Shown: one piece after another, positions 1 to 11,476 of the stretch
Numbering within the stretch: position 1 is the stretch's first letter
Layout: the number at the start of each line of letters is the position of its first letter
Origin: Escarpia spicata
Lineage: Eukaryota; Annelida; Polychaeta; Sabellida; Siboglinidae
DNA: 64,000 bases
NCBI GenBank assembly: GCA_963995525.1
Contig: OZ023213.1
Span: 39,220,489-39,284,488, forward strand
Direction: 5' to 3'
The notes under the pieces: generated by a model
What the model was told of the DNA's origin: nothing
What the model saw: the letters and a program-made list of their open reading frames with translations, nothing else
Databases searched by the model: none
Made by a program: the position numbers and the translations under genes

Positions 1-659
1 TCATAATGTTACAAGTCACAATACGACACAACATTATGTTACAATACTCATAAAACATGTTGTACTAAATAAAATAACGCAACACCAAAGATACTGTTAA
101 GTAAATTACACAAAATCGCCGCGTGACGCAACAAACTCAGTATGAGGCGCTTTATATTAAAACGTGTACATTGCATTACTATCTTTCATAAAAAAATAAG
201 ATACTTTAAATACACTAAAATTAAATCATATAGTTTAAATATTAAAATTTACTGTTGAGACATACACTAAAATCATTAAGTGTTATGGCAGTGTACTAAG
301 CACCATGGAATTAATGAGTTTTTGTAGCGATTTGTGTTCGCCATTGGGACGGGTAACTCATTGAATGATCTTAGTGTATACGGCATATTTCGAATATTTG
401 GTAGTAGCGTATTCAGTTTGTGGTCACTACGCTTCATTCTAGCGAAATACGTTTTACACAATTCATTGCGTCTATCATGCAATATGCTCCGGTTATTCGT
501 TATATCGGCCGAATAACCTAAGGTAGTTCCTACATCTGATGCTGCTTATTGGCTTTGAGATGCACTTTGTGTATATTGGTGTTTCCTACGTGTTGTATAT
601 CTGTGACACCTATTTCGCTTCTTTGGTTACATTGACCTAAAGTGTGACGTCGGTTGCAG

Positions 660-1349
660 CATGTTGAACTTGCTCGTGAGTTTGAGAAGCTGGTTGCTGC
701 CGACGACAGATTCGAAGTGACACATCCCGTCACGCATGGCCTCGTCTGCTTCCGGCTACGACAGGTAGGCCACGGTGACGTGCATGGTGTCAAACATTAT
801 TTGTATTGTATTGACTATCGATATTACTTGTTATCATTAAGAAGACTCTTTTCTTCACGACAACAGTTATTGAATAACTAACAAAACATGTTCGTGTTAT
901 ATATAAGGGCTGTATATAAATTTACATAATTATATATATATATGCCGGAACTTTGACATTTTTGCATATAATACAGAGAAATATTATTTTAAAATCGTAA
1001 TAGTTTTAATATCAAAATTAAAGAATAATTTATTGATCATATGCGTGTAGCACTGATCTTTTGACAGTTTCAGTAATAAATAGCTGTTATCATATATGAC
1101 ATTCATACGACAACACTCATGCATTGATTCTATGTTATATCGCAGTGTTCCAACGACCTCAACGCATTGCTTCTGGTCAACCTCACCAAAGACCGCCGAC
1201 TCTATCTAACGGCCTCTACCAGCAAAGGCGTCTATTTTCTGCGGTTCGTTGTCTGTTGGAGAGACACCGAGTCGTCAGACATACGGTATTCGTGGGATGT
1301 CATCCGTGAAGTTGCCAAGGCGCTGCTGGAAGACACGAAGAACAACTGA
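660..1349 (+). CDS. Group II PLP-dependent decarboxylase (aromatic amino-acid/histidine type), last two exons
   Basis: Two exons joined in phase 0: 660-764 (acceptor ttgcag, donor gtaggc) and 1146-1349 (acceptor atcgcag, stop TGA). The first reads HVELAREFEKLV then GLVCFRLRQ; the second begins CSNDLNALLLVNLT and ends WDVIREVAKALLEDTKNN. This matches the C-terminal small domain of the family that includes aromatic-L-amino-acid, histidine and tyrosine decarboxylases: a helix with LAREFE, a strand with GLVCFRL, then LNALLL, FLRF and the closing WD-I helix. The family decarboxylates amino acids to amines with pyridoxal phosphate in the cytosol. The catalytic lysine and PLP-binding part lie left of the window, so the substrate cannot be told. 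Both exons are open and splice cleanly, so the gene may be functional. Confidence 0.85.
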
Positions 1350-1615
1350 GTTCCTTCGTGCACCAGAACATGCCGCACACTATATTAGCAAACAGTCGTT
1401 CTACTAATATAGACTAAAATATATATTCTGGTTGTAAGGAACACTTTGGCACTTGGTCTAACTGTTCGGATAAAAAGGGCAGTTTATGCATACATTAATG
1501 ATTATTTACATAACCCTTAGGCATGTATGAAAGCTTAATATACTGTGACATTATCTTTGTATCCACACGGTTGTGAGGCCTACAGTGACGAATGACGACT
1601 GCATCTTGGCATGGA

Positions 1616-1621
1616 AATAAA
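1616..1621 (+). terminator. Polyadenylation signal of the decarboxylase gene
   Basis: AATAAA lies about 270 bases after the decarboxylase stop codon on the same strand. The stretch 1350-1793 holds nothing else I can name and is probably 3' UTR and spacer. Confidence 0.5.
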
Positions 1622-1793
1622 TCTTACACATATATCCTAGAAAAAAAAATTCTTACAATAAATACATAAAATACTCGTATAAATTTGAGACGTATCCTGC
1701 ACGTCAGAACGTTTTACAGTTGTCTCAATTTGACTAGACGCGTCCAGTTTTGCGGGTGAATTTCCTAACGAATTCACGCTGTCCGTAGATGTC

Positions 1794-3340
1794 TCAGTCT
1801 GAAGCCCGGCATCTTATTGTCATCTCCAAAAATTTGACGACAGCGGGTCGAGGGCCATAGTAGGTGGTGCCCAAACCATTCAGTGCCACCACGAGTCGGG
1901 CGTTTCACGCATCGTCACTCATACTGGTGCGGTGATTATCGATCACGAGGTTGTGGTGACTCACGATCCTTTCGGTTTCTACAGAGTGTGGACTCACGCA
2001 AGCCAGAGATGCCAACACCTTCTGAACTGAACCTGTTGTTACTGGCAGAAGTTGGCGCAGTCTTACAGTCAACTTACAACCGAGATCACAACCATCAGGC
2101 AGGAATGGCACATTCATCATGTTTTCCCATTGCTCGGCTGCCCCGTCCGCAAAGTCAGGTGCCTTATCTGGGAAAAGGCGCCTGACGACCCGCACACGGT
2201 GCTCAACGAATGATCTCAGATTGTGTGACATCACTAACTTCTTCACGTTTTTGATGACGTCCTCCTGTTCCGGGTGCATGCATTCAGACAGGTTTTCGTG
2301 CGTGGCTTGCACGACCTCCAACCTGATTCCTCGTCCATCGCGGCGGTTTGTTCAAACAAACTGGTGATTACACTTTCGTTGTGTTAGGTCGTCTTTTGTG
2401 TTATCGGATGGACAACTCACTTTCTCCCCCCCCCCCTTCTTCCCGGGAATAGTCCATCCCTCATTAGTTTCAACTTCTTGATTGCCGCATTAGTCACAGT
2501 AAAATGTTCGTTGATAAACAAATCACTCCTTTGCAATTTCTACCTGAGTGTTTCAAATATCTCCAGGAGGTCGCTCATCAGTGCGGTGATCAACATTTGC
2601 TGGTGGTTCCAGGTTCTCAGGAACACTTTCGCTTCAGCCTTCTCCTTTCTGCCGCTTGTACTTTCTGGCGCGTGCGTCTGTTTCCACACCATAATGCAAG
2701 CTGGTAGGTTGTTCAGCACAGCTCTACAGCATCCACCTGCCACACCAGCCAAATACAGTCACACAATCCACGAACTGCAGCTTTTTCTGGGCAAACCTGA
2801 CATCGTGGTGCCGGGGGAACTGTTTGACATTCCCGGCCTGCGCTGACGTCTTCATCCGTCTCGGCGTTTGAAAGAATCGCACGAGTCCCAGTAGATTGGA
2901 CTTCCAGATTCCCAACTCAGTTACGGTGCTGACGACCGACTCAATGGCTAAGTCAAACCATAATGTAGCCAAACCTCTCAGCATTTGGCCAGAAGCAGAC
3001 GCCATACTCCATCTTGTCTGCCGGTGTTTGCCGCCTCGCCGTCAATGGTGACACCAACCAGCTTCCTGCCTTTACCCCCTGTCAGATCTAGAGCTTTCGT
3101 CATCGCTTCAAGTAGTTCAGGGGCACCGTTCTTCTCTAGCGAATGCATGGCAACGAACACATTCGTTATGCTGCCATCACTGTTAGACATCCGTCTACTT
3201 ATAAACTTGTGGTCCAACATTTATCTTTTACAGCTGCCTTCGATCTGCACACTGAAGAAGACTATACATCGGCTGAACATTTGAGACAGACGCACTTTCT
3301 CTAGTTCGTATATGGCATCCAACATTTGCTTGTAGTAATT
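1794..3340 (-). pseudogene. Decayed hAT-type transposase (ZNF862/KIAA1586-like)
   Basis: Minus-strand pieces in different frames line up as one protein. Positions 3220-2978 give KLVGVTIDGEAANTGRQDG, like the catalytic-core D-G-A segment of hAT transposases. Positions 2321-1905 end in VETERIVSHHNLVIDNHR followed by TSMS, the E-R-x-x-S and R-x-x-M signature of the C-terminal hAT dimerisation region. After one frameshift, NARLVVALNG and RPAVVKFLEM run to a stop at 1794-1796. At least three frame changes break it, so it is a relic and not a domesticated gene. No 8-bp target duplication or terminal repeats were found. The residue matches are from memory of the family. Confidence 0.6.
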
Positions 3341-3401
3341 TTGATCCCTGTGGTGTAGGTTGGTAGATGCAGGTGTAAATGGTACACATTCTACATCTGC
3401 A

Positions 3402-3404
<3 letters not shown>

Positions 3405-3437
<33 letters not shown>
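3405..3437. repeat. (TA)n microsatellite
   Basis: About 33 bases of alternating T and A, directly abutting the left inverted repeat of the 3432-5230 candidate element. Confidence 0.9.
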
Positions 3438-3439
<2 letters not shown>

Positions 3440-5230
3440 AAGCTTCCAAGTCTCCCGATTTGTCGCGGGAGATCTCCCGAATTTCGACAGAATCTAGAAA
3501 ATCTCCCGATCTCCCGAATTAGACTACAAATCTCCCGATTTTATTCGAAAACAAAAAACTCAAATGCAATCAATGAGTGCCTCGCTGAGAGGGCTCAACA
3601 TTGCCAGCTGTGGGTCGGCATCAACTCTGGATCAATTAATCGCATCTCAGCTGTGGGGCCTCCTGTCGAAAACTTACGGTGAATCAGTGGCTCTCCTCCG
3701 GGAAAAGGACCAGGAGGTGTACATGTGTGCAGTGGCCTCATCTTCAGGACAGTGATAGTCACAACACAACGGGATTAAAGCGGCAGTTGTGATACACTGT
3801 TGCCTATTATGATACTACGCGTAGCACTAGCTTTTAACAAGATATCACATTTTGAATCGATTAATTAATTAAACGCTTGGAGAGCCAATATTACAGTAGT
3901 GCGGTACAGGTGCACCAATTTGAGGTGATACAAAAACTAGTGATTTTGACGACCATGATTATTATATAGTAGCAACAACACAGGTCGTACGTTTAGACAA
4001 CTGAATACGTGACACCACTACTAATTAACAATTTATATAATTTGATGTTACCTCCAACACTAACAACAATGAAATGGCACCGCCGACAAGTTTCGTCACA
4101 GCGGGGCGATTATTATTTTGAGGTAGTAGCATGTTGTGTTCTTATATTCAATTTGTTTCCAGTGCATTGGCTTGCGTAAAAAATAAATTTTGTTGCACGA
4201 TGTTGTCATAATTGTAGCTGGGATGTATAGCTGAATGCCAGGGCTTGGCTCCCGCTTTAAATGTAATCAAGACAAATCATGACATTGATCTACACTGTAA
4301 TATGTTGCGTAGTGTTCATTAAAAGTTGTGGAATCATATTGTATTTGATTTTATTTATATGTGCATTACTAGTAATAACCCGTGGTACTGTGATCCAAGT
4401 GATATTCAAAGAAGTGGAATCCTATGCATGTGAAGTGAGGAGTTGGGTTTGTATTGGCATAATCTATTGTTCAATCCATGTTAAACAAACCTATATACAT
4501 TTCTTATGTTGTAGAAGCATAATTATATAATTTAAAATGCTTTTAGGATTTGTATGATTTTTTTAAAGCAGTGATACAATTACAGCATTGCAAATAATAG
4601 TCTTATAATGGTATATTTAAATGTTATAATAATTATGCTTCTACACCATACGCTATTTTATACAAGAATACTCCCTTAAATACCACCGTAATGCTTAATT
4701 TCATACATTACCTAGTATTTCAAAATTGTCCAGATGGAGAACCCTTCTAACTCGCTCCATGAGCATGCTTGACGTTATGGCTCCTAATTCTAAAACTTCA
4801 GGAGCCAATTGGCAACTAAATATCTCTGTTTGCTCCTAAAAAAAATATTTAGGAGCCAGTTGGCTCCTGAAATGTTTGTTTTGAGCCCTGTGCTGGTGTG
4901 CAAAATAAATGTTTCCCCTGCATGCTACCAGTTGCAGATGTCGCCAGGTTTGCTGGAGTCGGTTGGAAAGGCGACTAACCTTTACAACACTATGTTACAG
5001 AAACAATAAAGTGACGATTGCTTGGCGATCACAATATTTTTATTTGTCTAATTGTTCATGTTTTGCACTATACATCTACATTTTTTAATGTTGTAGGTTG
5101 TTCTAGATTGCTTTCGATATAAAACCGTTCCCTTTTTTAAAACATACCGGTAAAATCTAACTATTTTGTTTTGATAATATAGTGAAATCTCCCTATTTTG
5201 AGTTCATTCAACTTGGAAGCTGTGATATAT
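3432..5230. mobile_element. Possible 1.8-kb inverted-repeat element
   Basis: The 20 bases at 3432-3451 (ATATATCAAAGCTTCCAAGT) recur inverted at 5211-5230 with one mismatch. Just inside each end lies an AATCTCCC-type motif, repeated several times at 3451-3540 with a small TCTCCCG/CGGGAGA hairpin. Further AGGAGCCA/TGGCTCCT inverted motifs lie at 4765-4880. Part of the repeat is AT-simple sequence next to a TA tract, so chance contributes. No transposase was seen inside apart from the short reading frame at 3564-3755. It could be a non-autonomous DNA transposon. The rest of 3780-5200 is AT-rich and unassigned. Confidence 0.35.
3564..3755 (+). CDS. Hypothetical 63-residue reading frame inside the inverted-repeat element
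   Basis: I do not recognise it. The frame is compositionally protein-like (LRGLNIASCG, LDQLIASQLWGLL, LLREKDQEVYM) and richer in G+C than its surroundings, with a stop at 3753-3755. A second protein-like patch with an acceptor-like gttgcag sits at 4941-5008 (MSPGLLESVGKATNLYNTML), followed closely by AATAAA. The two could be exons of one small gene or captured host sequence. There is no motif to assign a role. Confidence 0.2.
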   Translation: MQSMSASLRGLNIASCGSASTLDQLIASQLWGLLSKTYGESVALLREKDQEVYMCAVASSSGQ

Positions 5231-5869
5231 ATTTAATATTCATAATGCCCAGTGCCGTGGTCCAATGCCCCACATGTCATGTCAAAATAGGCGGTACATA
5301 GCTCTTTCACTTTAGTGCATATGTTTGTCACGTGACCAGAAGACCAGACGACGCCCAAGCAAATGATAACACAATAACTGGTAGATACCCTAAGTCAATG
5401 CTACATGGATATACAGATCATTAGCGGCGATAACTATTGCCTATGCTACTGTCTGCATTAATCCACTTTCGAGCTAAATGTAAGCCTCACCACTCGACTT
5501 CGAGACGCATCGAACATGAACATAGTAACCTGTCATCTACTTACCAAACAGGCACTAAAACGCCGGTAAGCGCCCTTTTTGAAAATGTAAGATGCCCCTA
5601 TGATGTCATATCCCTATCAGTAAATAGGTTTTTTGTAGGCACATTGCCTTTTTGAACGAAAGGGCTTTGTACGTTAAAAAAGTCATATTTCAAGTCGAAT
5701 GTAAACAACTGTCTTCCCAACTGTCGCCGAAAGTGATGTGATTGTGATGACAACTGCAACACTGACCCAGTAACCAGACCAAAGGTTGCTATCGCCTTCA
5801 AGCGTCTAAAGAACAGACGGGCTCCAGGAATCTGCTCAATCACAAGATAACTTCCAAAAAATCAACATC
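5231..5869. other. Spacer, nothing recognised
   Basis: Mixed-composition sequence without splice-flanked reading frames, repeats or known motifs that I can see. Confidence 0.5.
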
Positions 5870-7235
5870 GTGTGGGTAAAAAGACGATTTCCGACGACTG
5901 GAGAAGGGGAATAATCCCGCCATTCTGGAAAAAAAATAAAGGCAACAAGGAAGTCTGCAGCAACCTCCGCGGCAGCACACATCTTTCCGTACATGGCAAG
6001 CTCTTCGCCATGATACTCCTTGATCGCATTCGATCAGATCTACGACATTAAAGACGAGATGAACAAGCGGGCTTCACTACGCACCGCAGCACAACCAACC
6101 AAATATTTGCCATCAAACAACTAGTAGAAACAACAAAAGAATTTAATCAATCTGCCTTTATTGCCTTTGTTGACTTCAAAGCTGCCTTCGATTCAGTGTC
6201 CCGCGATGCACTATGGAAAATCGTACAATGTGTTGGTGTCCCTTAGAAACTCAGAGATCTCGTCCGCACCGACACCCGCTCATCCGTACGCTTCGCCTCC
6301 TCTCTATCGGAAGAGTTCACAGTCGAATCTGGTGTAAAGCAAGGACGTGTTCTGGCTCCTGATCTCTTCAACAGCGTTACTGACCACCTTATGCGCCGAC
6401 TGACCAGCCGATGCGACATTAGCATCAAGCTTGGTAATTATACCCTGACTGATCTCGATTAAGCCGACGACATCGCCATATTCACCTCCACCATCAATGG
6501 ACTACAAACAGGCCTTGACAGTACTTCAGGAAGAAACAAACCATGTGGGCATGACCATAAACTGGACAAAGACCAAACTCATGGATGTTACTCCCGATCC
6601 GACAACTCCACCACCACTGCATATCCTAAACAATCATGTTGCATTTATAGATTCTTTCACCTACTTAGGATCTGTTATAACAAACAATGGATCATCAGCC
6701 AAAGACATTACATCCCGCATCTCTAAAGCTGCCGGTGCCATGTGCCGTCTATCGAACCCTCTTTATTCCGCAAACAACGCATCAGCATCAAAACCAAAAT
6801 AAATATGTACCGTGCACTGACCATTTCCGTTCTTCTCTATGGCGCCGAATCCTGGGCAACAACTCTCACAAATCGCCTTCGCCTCGGCGTGTTCGATATG
6901 CGATGCCAGCTTCGTTTGTTACGCATCTATACGTGATAGAACCGACCAACCCATTACATCATCCTTACTTCGTCCGCCGTCTCCGATGGTATGGACACCT
7001 TCATCGCATGACGTGCACCATCCCGGCCCGCCGAGTTTATGACTTTAATCCTAAAACAGCAGGATGGCGACGCCCGAGAGGACGGCCAAAGACTCGGTGG
7101 TCCGAATCAGTCGCCCATGACCTGGCCACTGCTGGCATTGACATCACCACCGCCACTCAGATGTGCCTGAACCGTTCCACTTGGAGAACGTTCGTCAGGG
7201 AACTGCTCACGCTCGAATCCGAGCATGGCACTTAA
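5870..7235 (+). mobile_element. Decayed non-LTR reverse transcriptase (family F), 5' truncated
   Basis: Conceptual translation across frames follows the RT fingers and palm: WRRGIIPPFWK, then EQAGFTTHRSTTNQIF, FVDFKAAFDSVSRDALWK (motif A) and ESGVKQGRVLAPDLFN (motif B). It ends with a tail RLRWYGHLHRM and RRPRGRPKTRW typical of LINE C-termini annotated as craniofacial development protein 2-like. Stops break it at 6049-6051, 6244-6246 and 6460-6462. The last replaces the tyrosine of the catalytic Y-A-D-D. A further frame change lies near 6500-6700. No endonuclease, poly-A tail or target duplication was identified. Confidence 0.75.
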
Positions 7236-9213
7236 ATCAAGTTAAGTAAGTCATTATACACGATAGGCGTTCTATAGGTCAACAAATAATTTGTATACGC
7301 GTTCGAAATAAAAAGGTGAAATTAAATGGCAACAACTTATAACCGATGAACACATTCTTAACGTCACACTTCCCGAACGCAAAGTTTAGCCGCCAGAAGG
7401 GGGCGGGGCATTCAACGGAAACGTCAGAATACTAGATACGTTGTTGTTGACAAAGACGTCGAAGGATTTTATTGGAGACTGAGAATAATTAAAAGTGATT
7501 TTTAAAACTTCCGTATCACTTTGGAGAAAATGGATAAGACAGATGAAGACTCTAATTCGATTTGTCACTCGGAAATTACGGTTGGTACGGGTGACACACA
7601 TAAAGAGCCTGTGCCAGGGATGTCATTGAAAATATTTCAAATAGCAGATATATTTTTTATATTTATTGTTTTATATTTATATCATATGGCGGAACCCAGG
7701 AGAAAGTGAAAAATGAAAACAATACTAAAATCGGTAAAGTACTTTTCGAGATATGAATTTTTGAAGATGTAAAATTTTATACTTTTTCTCAGATTGTAAG
7801 CCTATCTTTTATACAGCACCAGTGAACTGGAAAATGACACCAAAACGCGTGCATACTTTTATTAAAACTAATAAAAACAGTTAATTTCATTGTTTATCGA
7901 TGAAATTTGGCACACTGATAGATTTGTAGACCTTCTTTTCAAATATGGCAAAAAGTAATATTTTACTAATTTGTATTGGCATCATTTGCATAAATTAGCA
8001 TGATTTTCAGGGAAATATTGTAATTAAATTATGTAAGTTGGGAAGCTCAGCAACGAAAGTGTAACTGTTTGTCTACGGGACACAATATTAGTTAATTAAA
8101 ATATCAATATTGATTAATTAATAAAACAATAGATGCCTGCATTACCGATCATGACGACTTCGAAACGGGTTGCACTAACACAGCGGTGTTGGAAGTCGGT
8201 ATGTTGTCATTGCATGATTTGCGTGCAGACTCGTTGATTCGACCAATAGCTAGTAGGTATGTACTACGTAGTTCAACAGGTATCGAATACTTATTATTAT
8301 ATATAGTTATAGCAATAACTATTTCAAAGTTAAATAAACTTAGAGCCATTGGTCGCTCCTCAAATGTGCAGGTTCATTCTATCTTCGTAAAATGCTATGA
8401 TTTTCATCAAACCATTTTTGATCATTTTCTTTACAAACTAACTTTTATTCTCGACAGGATGCGTGCATCCTCTTTATACAGTTATTTCATTCAAGCGAAC
8501 ATGAAATATATCAACAGTTTATTCACATGGATAAACAATTCACAAATAAATAGAGTTAAGTTTTACAAGATTGACACTTTCCCTTGCGTGTCTGGCAAAC
8601 TGTGTCACACACGAAGTAAATTTGTATATAGTTAAATTTTACTAGATTTTATAATATTGACACTTTCTCTTGGGTGACTGAATAAAATTACATGAACGCA
8701 CATAATGGTGTCGACTTTTGTATTGCTTAATTAAGGCAATACAAGAACATGCATGCAAACATTACATGTCACTCTTAACAAATTTAAAAACACAACAGTC
8801 ATTATTCACTAAATCCTTTCCGAAAGTGTTCACATACGTCTCCATGTGTATGCTTCGACACCGATGCAACAAGTACATGATACAGTATTGTCCACACACG
8901 TTAGACAGCGGGCTCTGAAGAGTTCTCTTATTTAAAGTCCAAGTCACGCAGTTGCTCTGTAGAAAATCTACGATTTCGGCGTGTCGAGGTAGCAAGCCGT
9001 AGGCGTCGAAATATTCTCAACGTCCGTCTTTTGTAATAAACATGCAGATCCAGTGTTGACCCGGTTCATCGCTCGAATGAATGTTGCACACCGAAGCTGC
9101 CGGAAAAGTCGTCGTAGGAGTAGAGGGAAACCCGTCTTTAGGTAGTACGGCTCGAACAGCGGTCCTAGTGTACAAATCTGCCGCAAGGAGTCATTCTACC
9201 TGTGTAGTATCCA
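7236..9213. other. Spacer, nothing recognised
   Basis: AT-rich, with short open frames only (for example 7521-7709 and 8186-8635) that lack recognisable motifs or convincing splice sites. I see no repeats beyond short AT runs. Confidence 0.5.
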
Positions 9214-9557
9214 TCAGTAATCATAGACGACGTTTCTTTTCCGGTCAATCTCCAAAACCGTCTCGAATTCTCCGTAGACGACGTTTATCATCTGGTCGAA
9301 GGGTTGATTAAAATGCATCTCGACTCGTAGGTTGCTTTTATGTACCAACTTGAAATGGGGCTGTCACAACAATCTGGTGTAATGTTAAACGCAAAAAGGG
9401 TGTATCCTTTACCAAAATCATCCCGACTGATGTTGTTTCCTTCGTCTTGAAACATCTTTCCCCTTCCAGCAATTAGATTACTGTAACTTCTCACGTAGGA
9501 ACCATCGTCGAAATTAGGCTGGAGTGGTTTCGCCGGGACTTGTTGCCCGTCGACGTA
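9214..9557 (-). pseudogene. Polinton/Maverick-like major capsid protein, C-terminal fragment (F54H12.2-like)
   Basis: The minus-strand translation shows a capsid-type C-terminus: VDGQQVPAKPLQPNFDDG, SYVRSYSNLIAGRGKMFQDE, then ISRDDFGKGYTLFAFNITPD. After one frame change near 9355 come LRVEMHF and a final EFETVLEIDRKRNVVYDY before a stop at 9214-9216. Proteins of this type are often annotated F54H12.2-like. I believe they are the capsid proteins of Polinton elements, but I could not verify that here. The upstream part is missing: at 9558 the frame runs straight into a 48-bp tandem array. The frameshift and truncation make this a dead fragment. No integrase, polymerase B or protease partner is present nearby. 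Confidence 0.6.
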
Positions 9558-10153
9558 ATGGTAGTGACTGCTGCCGTTTGTTTGTTGAAAGATCAAAATA
9601 CTGCAATGGTGGTGACTGCTACCGTTTGTTTTTTGACAAATCAAAATACTATAATGGTGATGACTGCTGCCGTTTGTTTGTTTGTTTGTTTGTTGAAAGA
9701 TCAAAATACTGTAATGGTGGTGACTGCTACCGTTTGTTTGTTGACAGATCAAAATACTATAATGGTTATGACTGCTACTGTTTGTTTGTTGAAAAATCAA
9801 AATACTGTAATGGTGGTGACTGCTCTCGGTTGTTTTTTGAAAGATCAAAATAATGTAATGGTGATGACTTCTACCATTTGTTTCTTGAAAGGTCAAAATA
9901 TTGTAATGGTGGTAACTGCTACGAAATGTTTGTTTAAATATCAAAATACTGTAATGGTGCTAACTTCTACCATGTGTTTGTTAAAAGATCAAACTACTGT
10001 AATGGTGGTGACTGTTACCTTTTTTTAAAGATCACAATACGGCAATGATGGTGACTGCCCCCGTTTGTTTGTTGACAGATCAAAATATTGTAATGGTGGC
10101 GACTGACCCCGTTTGTTTTTTGAAAGATCAAAATACAATACTACCGTTTGTTA
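9558..10153. repeat. 48-bp minisatellite array (copy 1)
   Basis: About 12 imperfect units of 48 bp. Landmarks on the plus strand are GACTGCTACCGTTTGTTTGT and, half a unit later, GATCAAAATACTGTAATGGT. Because 48 is a multiple of three, long open frames run through it on both strands with a 16-residue period. They are by-products of the repeat. One unit carries extra TTTG steps. The array sits between the capsid fragment and the BEL/Pao reverse transcriptase. The same unit occurs in the opposite orientation at 15895-16309 and 21704-22418. Confidence 0.9.
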
Positions 10154-10760
10154 AAATAATAGTGGTGACTTTGTCTTTTGCTTTGAGAGCAGCCTCTGCG
10201 GTCGTGGTAGAGTGGCCGATATCGTCCATGTACATCTCGTTACCGACTATGCTGCTTCCTATGGGTTCAGATTGACGCGAGATCTCAGTCAACATTGTGA
10301 CTGAGCTAGTGGCGATGTCTGGTGCGGGACGGTCACCAAACGGCAGGCGAAGCGATTGGAATGCGGTTGACGGCGACTTCTCATTTCAAAAACGCCACAC
10401 AAAGCGATGGAAGATTTGGTCGGATTCAGCTACCTCGATCTGGTTAAACATCTTCCTCACGTCTCCCACGAGAGCATCTCGGTCGCGACGCCAAGCAAAG
10501 AGATAGGAGACAAGCGAGTTCAATAAATCGGGGCCTTTGTGAAAGCCATCATTGAGCGACACACCTCTGAACTGTGCGGCAGCGTTCCAGACGATGCGGA
10601 CTTTCGTGCTGGACTTGTCCTCGCGGTAGACAGCATGATGTTCGAGATACCACCCACGGCCGTCGTTTGCTTCTGCAGGTGTAAGTGGACGTACGAATAC
10701 TTGAATCAAGAGATCGCGTATTTCTTTGTTGTACTCTTCAAGGCGTCCTTTGCGTTTCAA
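10154..10760 (-). pseudogene. BEL/Pao reverse transcriptase, N-terminal half
   Basis: An open frame at 10760-10386 gives YLEHHAVYREDKSSTKVRIV, then NDGFHKGPDLLNSLVSYLF and DALVGDVRKMFNQIEV (motif A with its aspartate). A stop codon follows HRFVWRF, then the same frame continues with LRLPFGDRPAPDIA, TMLTEI and MYMDDIGHSTTTAEAALKAK, carrying the YMDD catalytic box near 10230-10215. It ends at the junction with the 48-bp array near 10153. It is broken by one stop and by loss of the thumb and RNase H. Confidence 0.8.
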
Positions 10761-11476
10761 TGCGTTTTCCTATTGGTACATGCGAGCAATGGTCTTTTAT
10801 TTGTTGAAGGAAGTGCATTTGGGTATCCGTCGCGCCGCGGCATGTGTACATGGATTCTCCCTTCGTCGGTGATCTCCGTCGTTGCTTTGTCGTGTGTCAA
10901 GAACTTGGCTTCGGCCAATTCCTTGTCACTGCAGACGCAAGCGCTTGTAGGTTTTACTCCTGCGACATCAGAGTGAAGAGGATTACTTACGACAGCTCTT
11001 GGCTGGAGAATCGTTCCGCCAAAGATCGTCCATCCCAACCGAGTACAGGCTGCACTAGGATGTTGATCAGAGTTTGTCGGCGCGGAGATGGTGCGTAAAG
11101 CAGTGATGAGGTATGCATGGTCGTACCCTACAAGAAGATCAATAGCTGTGCCAGCAAGCGTTATACATCCCGGAACTGGATGAAGATACGGGAAGTTGTC
11201 GAATACGGTCTCATCAATGGCAGGAGCATTATGGGCCGGTTGTTTGATCCCCATGGCTTCAAGAGCATACCCATGGTTCTCGTGGACATGCATTGGTCGT
11301 ACCTGCAGCGTGTACCGAGTGCGTTTTTCGAGTTTGCTTCCTCCTCCTGCCACGCCATAGCGGAACAGTTCTGAAGTGCCGACGAGGCCAAGTCGTTTGG
11401 CTAGCGATGATTTGATGAGGGTGGTGTCACTTCTGCTATCGAAAAAACCGACTATCTGATGCCACACTCCGTTCAC
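10757..11476 (-). pseudogene. BEL/Pao aspartic protease domain (DUF1758-like)
   Basis: A 239-residue open frame begins near VNGVWHQIVGFFDSRSDTTLI, the DUF1758 region of BEL/Pao polyproteins. The usual D-S-G-S-D active-site loop here reads D-S-R-S-D, so the catalytic glycine is replaced by arginine. Further on are LVGYDHAYLI and TRLGWTIFGG, the latter a conserved closing motif of this domain. In an intact element it would cut the Gag-Pol polyprotein in the particle. The changed loop and the surrounding decay argue against activity. Confidence 0.7.

Noticed and set aside
1905..3220. hAT-like protein as a domesticated host gene
   Set aside because: Several frame changes within 1.4 kb and no splice sites that would repair them.
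9524..10028. Plus-strand frames of 109 and 162 residues
   Set aside because: 48-bp repeat is a multiple of three, so all frames stay open; no start or motif support.
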